This document shows positions 1-7,230 of a stretch of DNA of 12,289 bases, one piece after another; the stretch's first letter is position 1, and each line of letters opens with the position of its first letter. Location of the stretch: assembly GCA_013003255.1 (NCBI GenBank), contig JABDJZ010000365.1:1-12289 (forward strand), given 5' to 3'. This DNA is from Rhodothermales bacterium. GTDB lineage: Bacteria > Bacteroidota > Rhodothermia > Rhodothermales > UBA10348. The translations under genes and the position numbers were made by a program. Below the pieces are notes generated by a model. The model had not been told where the DNA came from and searched no databases. It was given only the letters and a program-made list of their open reading frames with translations.

Positions 1-1
1 G

Positions 2-1315
2 ATCATCCATTACAAGGGTGAGAGCACCAAGAAAGGCGAGTTTCGCTACGTCAAGCTCTTCTATGGCGCGATGGTGCTCTTCACGCGCAAGCACCTCCAG
101 AATCGCCACTCCCGGGTCTTTGCCGGAATCCTGCAGGCGGCCATCCTGGCCCGGGCCGGATTCTCGGTGGCTTCCCGGGCTGCCACACGACTGCTCCCAG
201 CCGCAACCGACTTTGCCCTGGTCTACCTGGCTGTCGTGGCATTGGCCTGGCTCAGGTCCTCCCAGCTCGGCGCGCCGCTCTCGCCGCTCTATTTCACCGC
301 TGTCGCGCCGGCCTATGGGCTCGGGACGCTCAGCGGAATCCTGCTCTCCGGGGGCTATGCGCTTCCGGACCGCGGCCGAATCAGGCCGGTGCTCATCGGC
401 ATCGTCATCGGCTTCCTGACGGTCAGTGCCGTCTCCTTCTTTGCGAAGGAAATCGCGTTCTCCCGAGCCGTAGTGTTGGGAGCGGCCGGCCTCAGCGCCA
501 TCATGCTGCCGGCCTGGCGGGCCATTCGGAGGGGTCGCACTGAGACTCGTCGCGCCATCCTTGTGGGCGAGCGCGAGGAGGCCGAAAGGCTGGGAGCCCT
601 GGTCGGCGCCCATCCCCGCCCGCCCTTCCTGCTGGACGGTTTCGTAGAACCGGACCGCGAAGTGGTAGCCCCCGGCGAGACAAAGGGTGGCGGTGTCCAC
701 CTGCTGGGGTCCCTGCGTCACCTCCGCGATCTCGTCCGCCTCCACCAGGTTCACGACGTGGTTTTTGCTGTCAAGAACGTGACCAACCAACAGATCCTGG
801 GTGTCATGCAACGGCTCCAGGACCTCCCGGTCCAGTTCAGGATGCTGGGAGAAGGCCGCTCCCACGTAATTGGAAAGGCCACCATATCTGAACTTGGACT
901 GCCGGAACTGGACGACACCATCAGTGATGCGGTGCGGATCCGAGACCGCGGGCGCAAGAAGGCGTTCGAGTGGCCGGTTGCCCTGATTCTGGTGCTGTCG
1001 TGGCCCATGTGGGTGCTGGCGGCCGCCCTGACGCGCTCCCGACGCATGAAGACCATCGAAAAGGCCGCTCGTGAGGCCCGGGCCGTCCTGACCGGGCACG
1101 CCGATCTGGTGGGTCTGGATCCTGCCGATGCCTCCATCGTTCCGGCGGAATGGCAGCTGAAACCCGGCGTATTCAACGTCACCCAGCTGCTGCAGCCGGC
1201 CGGCGAGGGGCCGGGTTCAGAGCCGGACAGGCTGCGTGCCTACGGCTACTATGTGACCCATCAATCGGCCAGTCTCGACGGGGAGATTATATTGGGGGCC
1301 CTGCGCCGCTCCTGA
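2..1315 (+). CDS. Glycosyltransferase (GT2 tail) fused to membrane Rossmann domain and degenerate sugar-transferase domain; 5' partial
   Basis: The reading frame is open from the first bases, so the start lies upstream; 437 residues are visible. The first ~35 residues (IIHYKGESTKKGEFRYVK, then FYGAMVLFTRKH) match the end of family 2 glycosyltransferases of the rhamnosyltransferase-like kind. Four hydrophobic segments follow (about residues 63-84, 95-117, 128-147, 155-173), then a Rossmann-like CoA_binding_3-type region (RRAILVGE near 183-190, through about 300). The end (about 318-437) resembles a bacterial sugar transferase: a membrane hairpin (WPVALILVLSWPMWVLAAAL), then VLTGHADLVGL, LKPGVFNVTQ and YYVTHQSASLDGEIILGAL, which parallel VLRGEMSVVGP, MKAGITGWAQ and YIQHWSLKLDLKIMLLTV in the gene at 3740. 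The segment that should carry KFRSM and DELPQ is missing, so phosphotransferase activity is unlikely. I infer a membrane-anchored glycosyltransferase for surface polysaccharide. The GT2 catalytic part lies outside the window and cannot be judged. Confidence 0.8.
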   Translation: MIHYKGESTKKGEFRYVKLFYGAMVLFTRKHLQNRHSRVFAGILQAAILARAGFSVASRAATRLLPAATDFALVYLAVVALAWLRSSQLGAPLSPLYFTAVAPAYGLGTLSGILLSGGYALPDRGRIRPVLIGIVIGFLTVSAVSFFAKEIAFSRAVVLGAAGLSAIMLPAWRAIRRGRTETRRAILVGEREEAERLGALVGAHPRPPFLLDGFVEPDREVVAPGETKGGGVHLLGSLRHLRDLVRLHQVHDVVFAVKNVTNQQILGVMQRLQDLPVQFRMLGEGRSHVIGKATISELGLPELDDTISDAVRIRDRGRKKAFEWPVALILVLSWPMWVLAAALTRSRRMKTIEKAAREARAVLTGHADLVGLDPADASIVPAEWQLKPGVFNVTQLLQPAGEGPGSEPDRLRAYGYYVTHQSASLDGEIILGALRRS

Positions 1316-1354
1316 CAGCCCCACCCGCGGCCCTAACCTTCGCAACCCACCAAC

Positions 1355-2380
1355 ATGGCGAAGACGCAGAATCAGCCCCTGGAATTCGAACGTCCGCTCC
1401 TTGAGCTTGAAGCCAAGCTCGAGGAAATGCGTGCGCTGCGCGGCGACGAACCCTCGGCCGACCTGAACGAGGCCATCGGGAAGCTGGAGTCCCGCTTCCA
1501 CGAGCTCCGCCAGTCCATCTACAAGAACCTGACGCGCTGGCAGCGGGTGCAAATTGCCCGCCACCCCATGCGCCCGTACTCGCTGGACCATATCAGCGCG
1601 TGGACCGACGGGTTTCAGGAATTGCACGGTGATCGCCTATTTGGGGACGACCCTGCAATGGTAGCGGGGCTTACCACCTTCAAGGGAGGTCGCTACGGCT
1701 ACAAGGACCGGACGGTGGCCATCGTGGGCCAGCAGAAGGGTCGCGATACCAAGATGCGCAAGTATCGCCGCTTCGGGATGTCCAATCCGGAGGGCTACCG
1801 GAAAGCCCTGCGCGTGATGCGCATGGCCGCCAAGTTCGGAAAACCCGTCATCTGCCTGCTCGATACCCCGGGAGCTTTCCCCGGTCTGGAAGCGGAAGAG
1901 CGCGGTCAGGCTGAGGCCATCGCCCGCAACCTCTTCGAGATGGCCCGCCTGCCGGTGCCCATCGTGGTGGTGGTCATTGGCGAAGGCGCTTCGGGCGGTG
2001 CACTGGGCATCGGGGTCGGAGACCGGATTCTGATGATGGAGAACGCGTGGTACTCGGTCATTTCGCCCGAAAGCTGCTCCTCCATCCTGTGGCGGTCCTG
2101 GGACTACAAGGAAGAGGCCGCGCGTGGACTGAAACTCACCGCCCCCGACCTGCAGCCCCTGGGCATCATCGACGACATCATTGCCGAGCCGCTGGGCGGC
2201 GCCCACCATGATCCGGAGTCGGCATTCTCGGCTACCGGCAAAGCGGTGGCAAAGGCGTTGGCAGAACTGGACGGCATCGCCCCGGACGTGCTGTTGGAGC
2301 AGCGACTCCAGAAGTTTGATGCGATGGGTGTATTCGAATCCGTTGACACGCCGGAAGAAGACGTTGTGAGCGGTTCCTGA
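1355..2380 (+). CDS. accA: Acetyl-CoA carboxylase carboxyltransferase subunit alpha
   Basis: AccA pairs with AccD to form the carboxyltransferase that moves the carboxyl group from carboxybiotin on AccB to acetyl-CoA. This makes malonyl-CoA, the committed step of fatty-acid synthesis in the cytoplasm. The 341-residue protein has the usual order: an N-terminal helical region (about 8-70), then the crotonase-like fold with HGDR (91-94), GQQKGRDT (125-132), DTPGAFPG (170-177), GEGASGGALGIGVGDR (209-224) and YSVISPES (233-240). It is slightly longer than the E. coli protein (319). The ATG has no clear Shine-Dalgarno, but it starts the family's normal N-terminus. It begins 39 bases after the glycosyltransferase stop, and its own stop is one base before the thioesterase GTG, so the next two genes are probably co-transcribed. 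No accD is present in the window. Confidence 0.97.
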   Translation: MAKTQNQPLEFERPLLELEAKLEEMRALRGDEPSADLNEAIGKLESRFHELRQSIYKNLTRWQRVQIARHPMRPYSLDHISAWTDGFQELHGDRLFGDDPAMVAGLTTFKGGRYGYKDRTVAIVGQQKGRDTKMRKYRRFGMSNPEGYRKALRVMRMAAKFGKPVICLLDTPGAFPGLEAEERGQAEAIARNLFEMARLPVPIVVVVIGEGASGGALGIGVGDRILMMENAWYSVISPESCSSILWRSWDYKEEAARGLKLTAPDLQPLGIIDDIIAEPLGGAHHDPESAFSATGKAVAKALAELDGIAPDVLLEQRLQKFDAMGVFESVDTPEEDVVSGS

Positions 2381-2381
2381 C

Positions 2382-2798
2382 GTGCCCGAATTCAGGATGC
2401 AGCGGCGGGTCCGCTACCGGGAATGTGATCCGATGGGCGTGGTGTATCACGCCCACTACGTCGACTGGTTTGAGGAGGCGAGAACCGAAGCGCTCCGGGA
2501 CCTGGGTTTGCCCTACGCCGCGCTGGAGCAGGACGGCGTGTTCATGCCGGTCGTGGACCTTGCCGTACGCTACCACCACCCTGCGCTGTACGATGACCTC
2601 GTTGAAATCGTCACGACGGTTTCCGACGAACTCCCGACCACCCGGGTGCGTTTTGACTACCGCGTGTTTCGGGATGGCATCGAAAAACCCTGCTGCTCGG
2701 CACACGTGACGCTTTGCTTCATGGACGCCGAAACGCGGCGTCCCATACGGGCCCCCAAGCGGGTCCTTGAAACGCTCGAAGAGGTTCTTGGTGACTGA
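2382..2798 (+). CDS. Hot-dog acyl-CoA thioesterase (YbgC/FadM, 4-hydroxybenzoyl-CoA thioesterase family)
   Basis: This 138-residue protein is a single hot-dog domain of the normal family length. The diagnostic N-terminal motif is complete: RYRECDPMGVVYHAHYVDWF (residues 11-30), with Asp16 at the catalytic position and the VVYHAHY active-site helix start. Members hydrolyse acyl-CoA thioesters in the cytoplasm; the exact chain length cannot be read from sequence. The GTG start at 2382 lies one base after the accA stop, suggesting translational coupling. An in-frame ATG at 2397 (sixth codon) is a possible alternative that would still keep the whole fold. Its 3' end overlaps the chosen nadC start by 8 bases. 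Placement beside accA fits a role in acyl-CoA balance, but that is inference. This family is also often found near Tol-Pal genes, and none are seen here. Confidence 0.9.
   Translation: MPEFRMQRRVRYRECDPMGVVYHAHYVDWFEEARTEALRDLGLPYAALEQDGVFMPVVDLAVRYHHPALYDDLVEIVTTVSDELPTTRVRFDYRVFRDGIEKPCCSAHVTLCFMDAETRRPIRAPKRVLETLEEVLGD
2781..2784 (+). promoter_or_regulatory. Shine-Dalgarno of nadC, deciding the GTG start
   Basis: GAGG lies six bases before the GTG at 2791, inside the end of the thioesterase gene. It favours GTG 2791 over the upstream in-frame TTG at 2767, which has no comparable site. Confidence 0.55.
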
Positions 2799-3696
2799 AA
2801 CCGTGACACTCCCCTACTACCTGACGCTGGATGACATCGACGGTCTGGTTCGTCGTGGCCTACTGGAGGATGTCGGGGCCGGTGACGTGACGACGCGTGC
2901 CACCATCGCCGAGGGGACCCGCGCAGAAGCCATCTTTTTGGCGAAGGCACCGGGCGTGATCGCAGGCCTCCAGGTGGCCCATCGGGTATTCGCTGCCCTT
3001 CCCGGTCCGGTGTCTCTGGCCTGGGACGTCGAGGACGGGGACGCGGTCCAACCGGGACAACTGCTCGGTCGATTGACGGGCAACGCACGCTCCATCATGG
3101 AAGGCGAGCGCCTGGCGCTGAACTTCATCCAGCGCATGAGCGGGATCGCCACCGCCACCCGCGCCATGGTGGATGCGGCGGATGGCGGCGCCCGGATTCT
3201 CGATACCCGAAAAACCGTTCCCGGCCTCCGCACTCTGGACAAGTGGGCCGTGTTGCTCGGCGGGGGCACCAATCACCGCGTGGGCCTGCACGACATGATC
3301 CTGATCAAGGACAATCACATTGCGGCATCCGGCGGCGTGACGCAGTCCCTGCAGGCTGCCCACGGCTATCGGGCCAACGCTGGTCGCCCGGATTTGCTGA
3401 TCGAAATCGAAATCCGAAACGACGACGAACTGGATGAACTGCTGCGCGTCGGCGGCGCGGACCGCGTCCTGCTTGACAACATGGTCAGCGTCACGCCGGA
3501 GGGTATCGATACTTCCCGCCTGGGAGAGGCGGTACGCCGAATCGACGGGCGCTTCGAAACCGAGGCCTCGGGCAATGTCACCATTGAGACCGTTGGCGCG
3601 ATTGCGCGTACCGGTGTCGACTTCATTTCCTCAGGCGCCCTGACACATTCGGTCACGGCGCTCGACATCTCTCTCAAGGTCACCCTCAGCGCCTGA
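2791..3696 (+). CDS. nadC: Nicotinate-nucleotide pyrophosphorylase (quinolinate phosphoribosyltransferase, decarboxylating)
   Basis: NadC converts quinolinate and PRPP to nicotinate mononucleotide, CO2 and pyrophosphate in de novo NAD synthesis. From the GTG at 2791 it is 301 residues, normal for the family. Motifs appear in order: EDVGAGDVTT (26-35), ERLALNFIQRMSGIAT (106-121), DTRKTVPGLR (138-147), GGGTNHRVGLHDMILIKDNH (157-176), LLDN (227-230), EASGNVTIETV (258-268) and SSGALTHSVTALDISLKV (280-297). The cationic quinolinate and PRPP binding residues of DTRKT, NHR and KDNH are all present. I chose GTG 2791 because GAGG at 2781-2784 lies six bases upstream; TTG 2767 and GTG 2803 are in-frame alternatives. 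The gene overlaps the thioesterase by 8 bases, so coupling is likely. NadA and NadB are not in the window. Confidence 0.96.
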   Translation: MTETVTLPYYLTLDDIDGLVRRGLLEDVGAGDVTTRATIAEGTRAEAIFLAKAPGVIAGLQVAHRVFAALPGPVSLAWDVEDGDAVQPGQLLGRLTGNARSIMEGERLALNFIQRMSGIATATRAMVDAADGGARILDTRKTVPGLRTLDKWAVLLGGGTNHRVGLHDMILIKDNHIAASGGVTQSLQAAHGYRANAGRPDLLIEIEIRNDDELDELLRVGGADRVLLDNMVSVTPEGIDTSRLGEAVRRIDGRFETEASGNVTIETVGAIARTGVDFISSGALTHSVTALDISLKVTLSA

Positions 3697-3739
3697 CGCC
3701 ATCGCCCAACGCTACGACGCTCACCAAGCCCCCTAGCAC

Positions 3740-5146
3740 ATGCTGCAGGAACAAAGCAGGCTGTTTCAGCGCCTGTTGTTCTTCGCCGATCTGGCGCTCA
3801 TCGCGGTCGGGTGGATAGCGGCCTACTTCATCCGGTTCGAGGTCTTCCTTCGCATCGACTTCCTGCCCCCTCCGGAGTGGCAGCCGTTCAGCCGGTACGT
3901 GGGATTTCTCCCGGGCGTGCTGCTGCTGTCGATGGCCGTGTTCTGGGCCACCGGCCTTTACGTACCGGACCGCGCGCAGAAGTGGACCCGCCTCGTAACC
4001 GGCGTCATCAAGAGCACGCTGGTCGGCGTGATCGTGCTCGCCGCCTCCCTTTCGTTCTACCGGGCCTTCTATTTCTCGCGCTTGCACATGGCGCTTTTCG
4101 CGTCGATCACGCCGGCGCTGATGCTGGCCCTGCGGCTCGGCCTCTATGTGGCGCTCCGACGGGCCCGCGCCCAGGGTCGTTACCAGCGGCGCGTGCTCAT
4201 CGTGGGAGCCGGCGAAGTGGGCCGGCGGCTCCGCGACGCCTTCGCGCAGTACCCCTGGATGGGGTTTGATCTCCTCGGTTTCCTGGACGACTCCAAGGAA
4301 GGGCCCGACATCCTGGGACGCACGGACGAGGCAATTCGGGTGCTCGATGAGGCCGAGGCTTCCGGGACACCCATTGACTATGTCTATCTGGCGCTTCCCC
4401 TGTCCTCTGCCCAACGCATCGAGGAAATCCTGAGCGCGGTTTCGACCCGGCTGGCGCACGTGTTTCTGGTGCCGGACCTCTTCCAGTTCGACATCCTGAA
4501 CAGTCGGGTCACGGAATTCAGTGGCCTGCCCGTCATTCACGTCATCGACGAGGCACCCCTGGACTTCCGCAGGGCCGTCAAGCGTGCCATTGACGTGGTG
4601 TTCTCAGCGCTGACGCTCATCCTGCTCTCGCCCCTTCTGCTGCTCATTGCAGTCGCCGTCAAGCTCTCCTCTCCCGGGCCGGTCCTGTACCGGCAGGAGC
4701 GCATGGGGCTGAACGGACAGCGGTTCGACATCCTGAAATTCCGTTCCATGCCGATGGAGGCCGAAAAGAAGAGCGGCGCTGTCTGGGCCTCCGCAGGCGA
4801 AAACCGGGCCACCCGGGTCGGAGCGTTTCTGCGTCGCACCTCCCTGGATGAACTGCCCCAGTTCATCAACGTGCTTCGTGGAGAAATGTCGGTGGTCGGA
4901 CCCCGACCGGAGCGCCCGGTGTTCATCGAGTCGTTTCGGGATCGCGTCCCACGCTACATGCTGCGCCACAAGATGAAGGCCGGGATCACCGGCTGGGCAC
5001 AGGTAAACGGCTGGCGAGGCGACACGTCCATCGAGAAGCGCATTGAACACGACATCTTCTACATCCAGCACTGGTCACTGAAGCTGGATCTGAAGATCAT
5101 GCTGCTGACCGTGTGGCGGGGATTCGTCCACGAGAACGCCTACTGA
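3740..5146 (+). CDS. Undecaprenyl-phosphate sugar-1-phosphate transferase (WcaJ/EPS-type polyprenyl glycosylphosphotransferase)
   Basis: Enzymes of this type start exopolysaccharide or O-antigen repeat units by moving a hexose-1-phosphate from a UDP-sugar to undecaprenyl phosphate at the inner membrane. The 468 residues show four N-terminal membrane segments (about 10-27, 52-75, 87-107, 114-136), a Rossmann-like CoA_binding_3 domain with GAGEVG at 156-161, and the catalytic sugar-transferase domain from about 277 on. Key parts are the membrane hairpin after KRAIDVVFS, KFRSM (333-337), the catalytic Asp-Glu pair in SLDELPQ (368-374), RGEMSVVGPRPERP, MKAGITGWAQVNGWRGDTS and the YIQHWSLKLDLKI/GFVHENAY end. 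The last parts are very WcaJ-like and suggest glucose-1-phosphate as substrate, but the sugar is not proven. It starts 43 bases after nadC. Its fold partner at 2-1315 lacks the catalytic core. Confidence 0.93.
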   Translation: MLQEQSRLFQRLLFFADLALIAVGWIAAYFIRFEVFLRIDFLPPPEWQPFSRYVGFLPGVLLLSMAVFWATGLYVPDRAQKWTRLVTGVIKSTLVGVIVLAASLSFYRAFYFSRLHMALFASITPALMLALRLGLYVALRRARAQGRYQRRVLIVGAGEVGRRLRDAFAQYPWMGFDLLGFLDDSKEGPDILGRTDEAIRVLDEAEASGTPIDYVYLALPLSSAQRIEEILSAVSTRLAHVFLVPDLFQFDILNSRVTEFSGLPVIHVIDEAPLDFRRAVKRAIDVVFSALTLILLSPLLLLIAVAVKLSSPGPVLYRQERMGLNGQRFDILKFRSMPMEAEKKSGAVWASAGENRATRVGAFLRRTSLDELPQFINVLRGEMSVVGPRPERPVFIESFRDRVPRYMLRHKMKAGITGWAQVNGWRGDTSIEKRIEHDIFYIQHWSLKLDLKIMLLTVWRGFVHENAY

Positions 5147-5160
5147 GTCTGCACCATCCC

Positions 5161-5175
5161 CTCCGCTTGACGGAG
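5161..5175 (+). promoter_or_regulatory. Small hairpin covering the likely Shine-Dalgarno of the ABC-F gene
   Basis: CTCCG (5161-5165) and CGGAG (5171-5175) pair perfectly around a five-base loop. The 3' arm contains GGAG (5172-5175), ten bases before the proposed AUC start at 5186, so folding would hide the ribosome-binding site. The stem is only five base pairs, so chance is possible in GC-rich DNA. Confidence 0.35.
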
Positions 5176-5185
5176 CCCCTGCGCC

Positions 5186-7195
5186 ATCATTCAACTCCAC
5201 AACATATCCCTGGCCTTCGGCGGCCGGCAGATCTTCGACAAGCTGTCCTGGACCATCAAGGACAACAAGCGGATCGGCCTGGTCGGTCCGAACGGAGCCG
5301 GGAAAACCACGCTCCTGAAGGTCCTGACCGGTGAGCAGGACATCGACGAGGGCTCGATCCAGCTGGGCGGCAGCTCTCTGGGCTACCTGCGCCAGGAGGC
5401 GGAGGAGGCCAATATCGAGCAGAGTGTCATCGAAGAGGCGCTCACGGCGTTCGAAAACGTAGAAGCTCTCGAGGCCCGGGAGAAGGAGATCCTGGCGGAG
5501 CTGGATCGCGAGACGGACCACACGACCGACCGCTACGAGCGACTCCTCCACGACCTGGACGACGTCCACCACGCGTTGCACGCCGCGGACGCCCACACAG
5601 CCAAGCCGCGAGCCGAGTCAGTCCTGATGGGACTGGGGTTTGCTGCCGAGGATCTGGAGCGACCCCTCTCCACATTTTCCGGTGGGTGGCGCATGCGGGT
5701 GGCACTTGCGCGACTGCTGCTGAAGGCACCGGATGTCCTGTTGCTCGATGAGCCTACCAACCACCTGGACATCGACAGCATTGCCTGGCTGGAGGCCTAT
5801 CTGAAGGCCTACCGGGGCACCATTGTCATCGTCTCTCACGACCGCTATGTGCTGGACCGCCTGGTGACCACCACCGCGGAAATGGCGGGTGGCACCGTCA
5901 ACGAGTTCGCCGGCAACTATTCGTTCTATCTGACGGAGCGGGTTGCCCAGCGGGAGATCCAGCGCTCCGCCTTCATCAACCAGCAGAAACAGATCGCGGA
6001 AGCCGAGCGCTTCATCGAGCGATTCCGCGCCAAGGCTACCAAGGCACGTCAGGTGCAGAGTAGGGTCAAGGCGCTGGAGAAGCTGGAGCGCCTGCCGGAG
6101 CCGGAGTCGGACGGCGCCTCCATCTCGTTCCGGTTTCCCGCACCCACCAGGTCCGCGCGCAGCGTCGTTTCGCTCTCCACGTTCTCCAAGGTGTACCCGT
6201 CTGATGAGGGTCCCATCGAGGTGTTTCGGGAGGCCGAACCTCTGGTGGTGGAGCGCGGCAACAAGATCGCCCTGATTGGCCGCAACGGGGCCGGCAAGTC
6301 CACGCTGGCCCGCATCCTGGGTGGTACCGAGCCCTTCGACGGCGAGCGCCGGGTGGGCCGGGACGTCGACATCAACTTCTTTGCCCAGCACACAGCCGAC
6401 ACGCTGGATCCGCGCGATACCATCATGGAGGCCGTTCAGCGCGCGGCTACCGGACAGACCGAGACCGAAATCCGGTCGATCCTGGGCGCCTTCCTGTTCC
6501 GCGGCGACGACGTATTCAAGCCCATCAAGGTCCTCTCGGGAGGAGAGCGCAGCCGCGTGGCCCTGGCCAAGACGCTGGTGGCTCCGGCCAACTTCCTGAT
6601 CCTGGATGAGCCCACCAACCACCTGGACATCCGCTCGATTGACGTGCTGATCACGGCCATGCAGCAGTATTCGGGCACGTTCGCCGTAGTCAGTCACGAC
6701 CGCCACTTCCTGGACCAGGTGGCCACAGAGGTCTGGCGCGTCGAGGACGGGGGCGTCCAAGTCTATCCGGGCACCTACAGCGAATTCCGCTGGCACCGGG
6801 AACGTCAGGACGCGGAAGGTGCCGAAGCCACCCGGAAGGCTCGTCCGCCCAAGGCGCGCAAGGCGCAGAAGGAGAAGAAGAAGCAAGCGCCCAAGCCGCC
6901 GCCGGAACCGGCCGAGGTCAATCGGCCCGGACCCTCCGATGAGGCGGTGGCCAAGTACGCTTCGATGAACACGTTCAACCTCCGTCGTCTACATGAGAAG
7001 ACGGAGGCGTCCATCATGGAAGCCGAGGAGCGCAAATCTGAACTGGAGTCCCGGCTTTCCGACCCGTCACTCTACGGCGACGAATCGGAGTCCCAACGGA
7101 CCACAGCGGCGTATGACGTGGTCAGGACGGAGCTTGAGGAGCTGTACGGGAAATGGGAATCGCTGTCGGAGGTGTTGGGAAATCGGAAGCGGTGA
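5186..7195 (+). CDS. ABC-F family ATPase (Uup/YheS-like), non-canonical ATC or ATT start
   Basis: ABC-F proteins are soluble twin ATPases that act on the ribosome rather than in transport. From 5186 it is 669 residues. Domain 1 has Walker A GPNGAGKT (34-41), FSGGW signature (164-168) and LLDEPTNHLD (186-195). The linker between the two ATPases follows (about 230-310), with the charged helical FIERFRAKATKARQVQSR. Domain 2 has GRNGAGKS (365-372), LSGGER (450-455) and LDEPTNHLD (473-481). The tail has a Lys/Pro-rich stretch and a predicted coiled coil (about 590-665), as in Uup. There is no membrane segment. An in-frame TGA at 5168 precedes it, and no ATG, GTG or TTG occurs in frame before Walker A. 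The family N-terminus (M-I-Q-L-H-N-I-S-L-A-F-G-G) aligns its Met with ATC 5186, or possibly ATT 5189. A TTG-only start at 5576 would delete Walker A. A sequencing error turning ATG into ATC is an alternative. Confidence 0.92.
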   Translation: MIQLHNISLAFGGRQIFDKLSWTIKDNKRIGLVGPNGAGKTTLLKVLTGEQDIDEGSIQLGGSSLGYLRQEAEEANIEQSVIEEALTAFENVEALEAREKEILAELDRETDHTTDRYERLLHDLDDVHHALHAADAHTAKPRAESVLMGLGFAAEDLERPLSTFSGGWRMRVALARLLLKAPDVLLLDEPTNHLDIDSIAWLEAYLKAYRGTIVIVSHDRYVLDRLVTTTAEMAGGTVNEFAGNYSFYLTERVAQREIQRSAFINQQKQIAEAERFIERFRAKATKARQVQSRVKALEKLERLPEPESDGASISFRFPAPTRSARSVVSLSTFSKVYPSDEGPIEVFREAEPLVVERGNKIALIGRNGAGKSTLARILGGTEPFDGERRVGRDVDINFFAQHTADTLDPRDTIMEAVQRAATGQTETEIRSILGAFLFRGDDVFKPIKVLSGGERSRVALAKTLVAPANFLILDEPTNHLDIRSIDVLITAMQQYSGTFAVVSHDRHFLDQVATEVWRVEDGGVQVYPGTYSEFRWHRERQDAEGAEATRKARPPKARKAQKEKKKQAPKPPPEPAEVNRPGPSDEAVAKYASMNTFNLRRLHEKTEASIMEAEERKSELESRLSDPSLYGDESESQRTTAAYDVVRTELEELYGKWESLSEVLGNRKR

Positions 7196-7230
7196 CCGCC
7201 GGCGGCACGGTGCTTGAACCGTTCAGAGGC

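Noticed and set aside
2767..2790. TTG start for nadC giving eight extra residues
   Set aside because: No ribosome-binding site there, while GTG 2791 has GAGG six bases upstream.
3686..4540. A 284-codon open frame antisense to the sugar-1-phosphate transferase
   Set aside because: Low-complexity charged composition with no motifs, fully opposite a well-conserved gene.
5618..6886. A 422-codon open frame antisense to the ABC-F gene
   Set aside because: Long antisense frames are common in GC-rich genes; the product has no recognisable motifs and the + strand gene is certain.
7196..7222. CCGCCGGCGG palindrome and ACGGT/ACCGT stem between the ABC-F and propeller genes
   Set aside because: Both are short five-pair stems without a T-run, expected by chance at this GC content.
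7153..7230. Earlier in-frame start for the propeller gene inside the ABC-F gene
   Set aside because: It would put 26 unlikely residues before a clear signal peptide beginning at ATG 7231.
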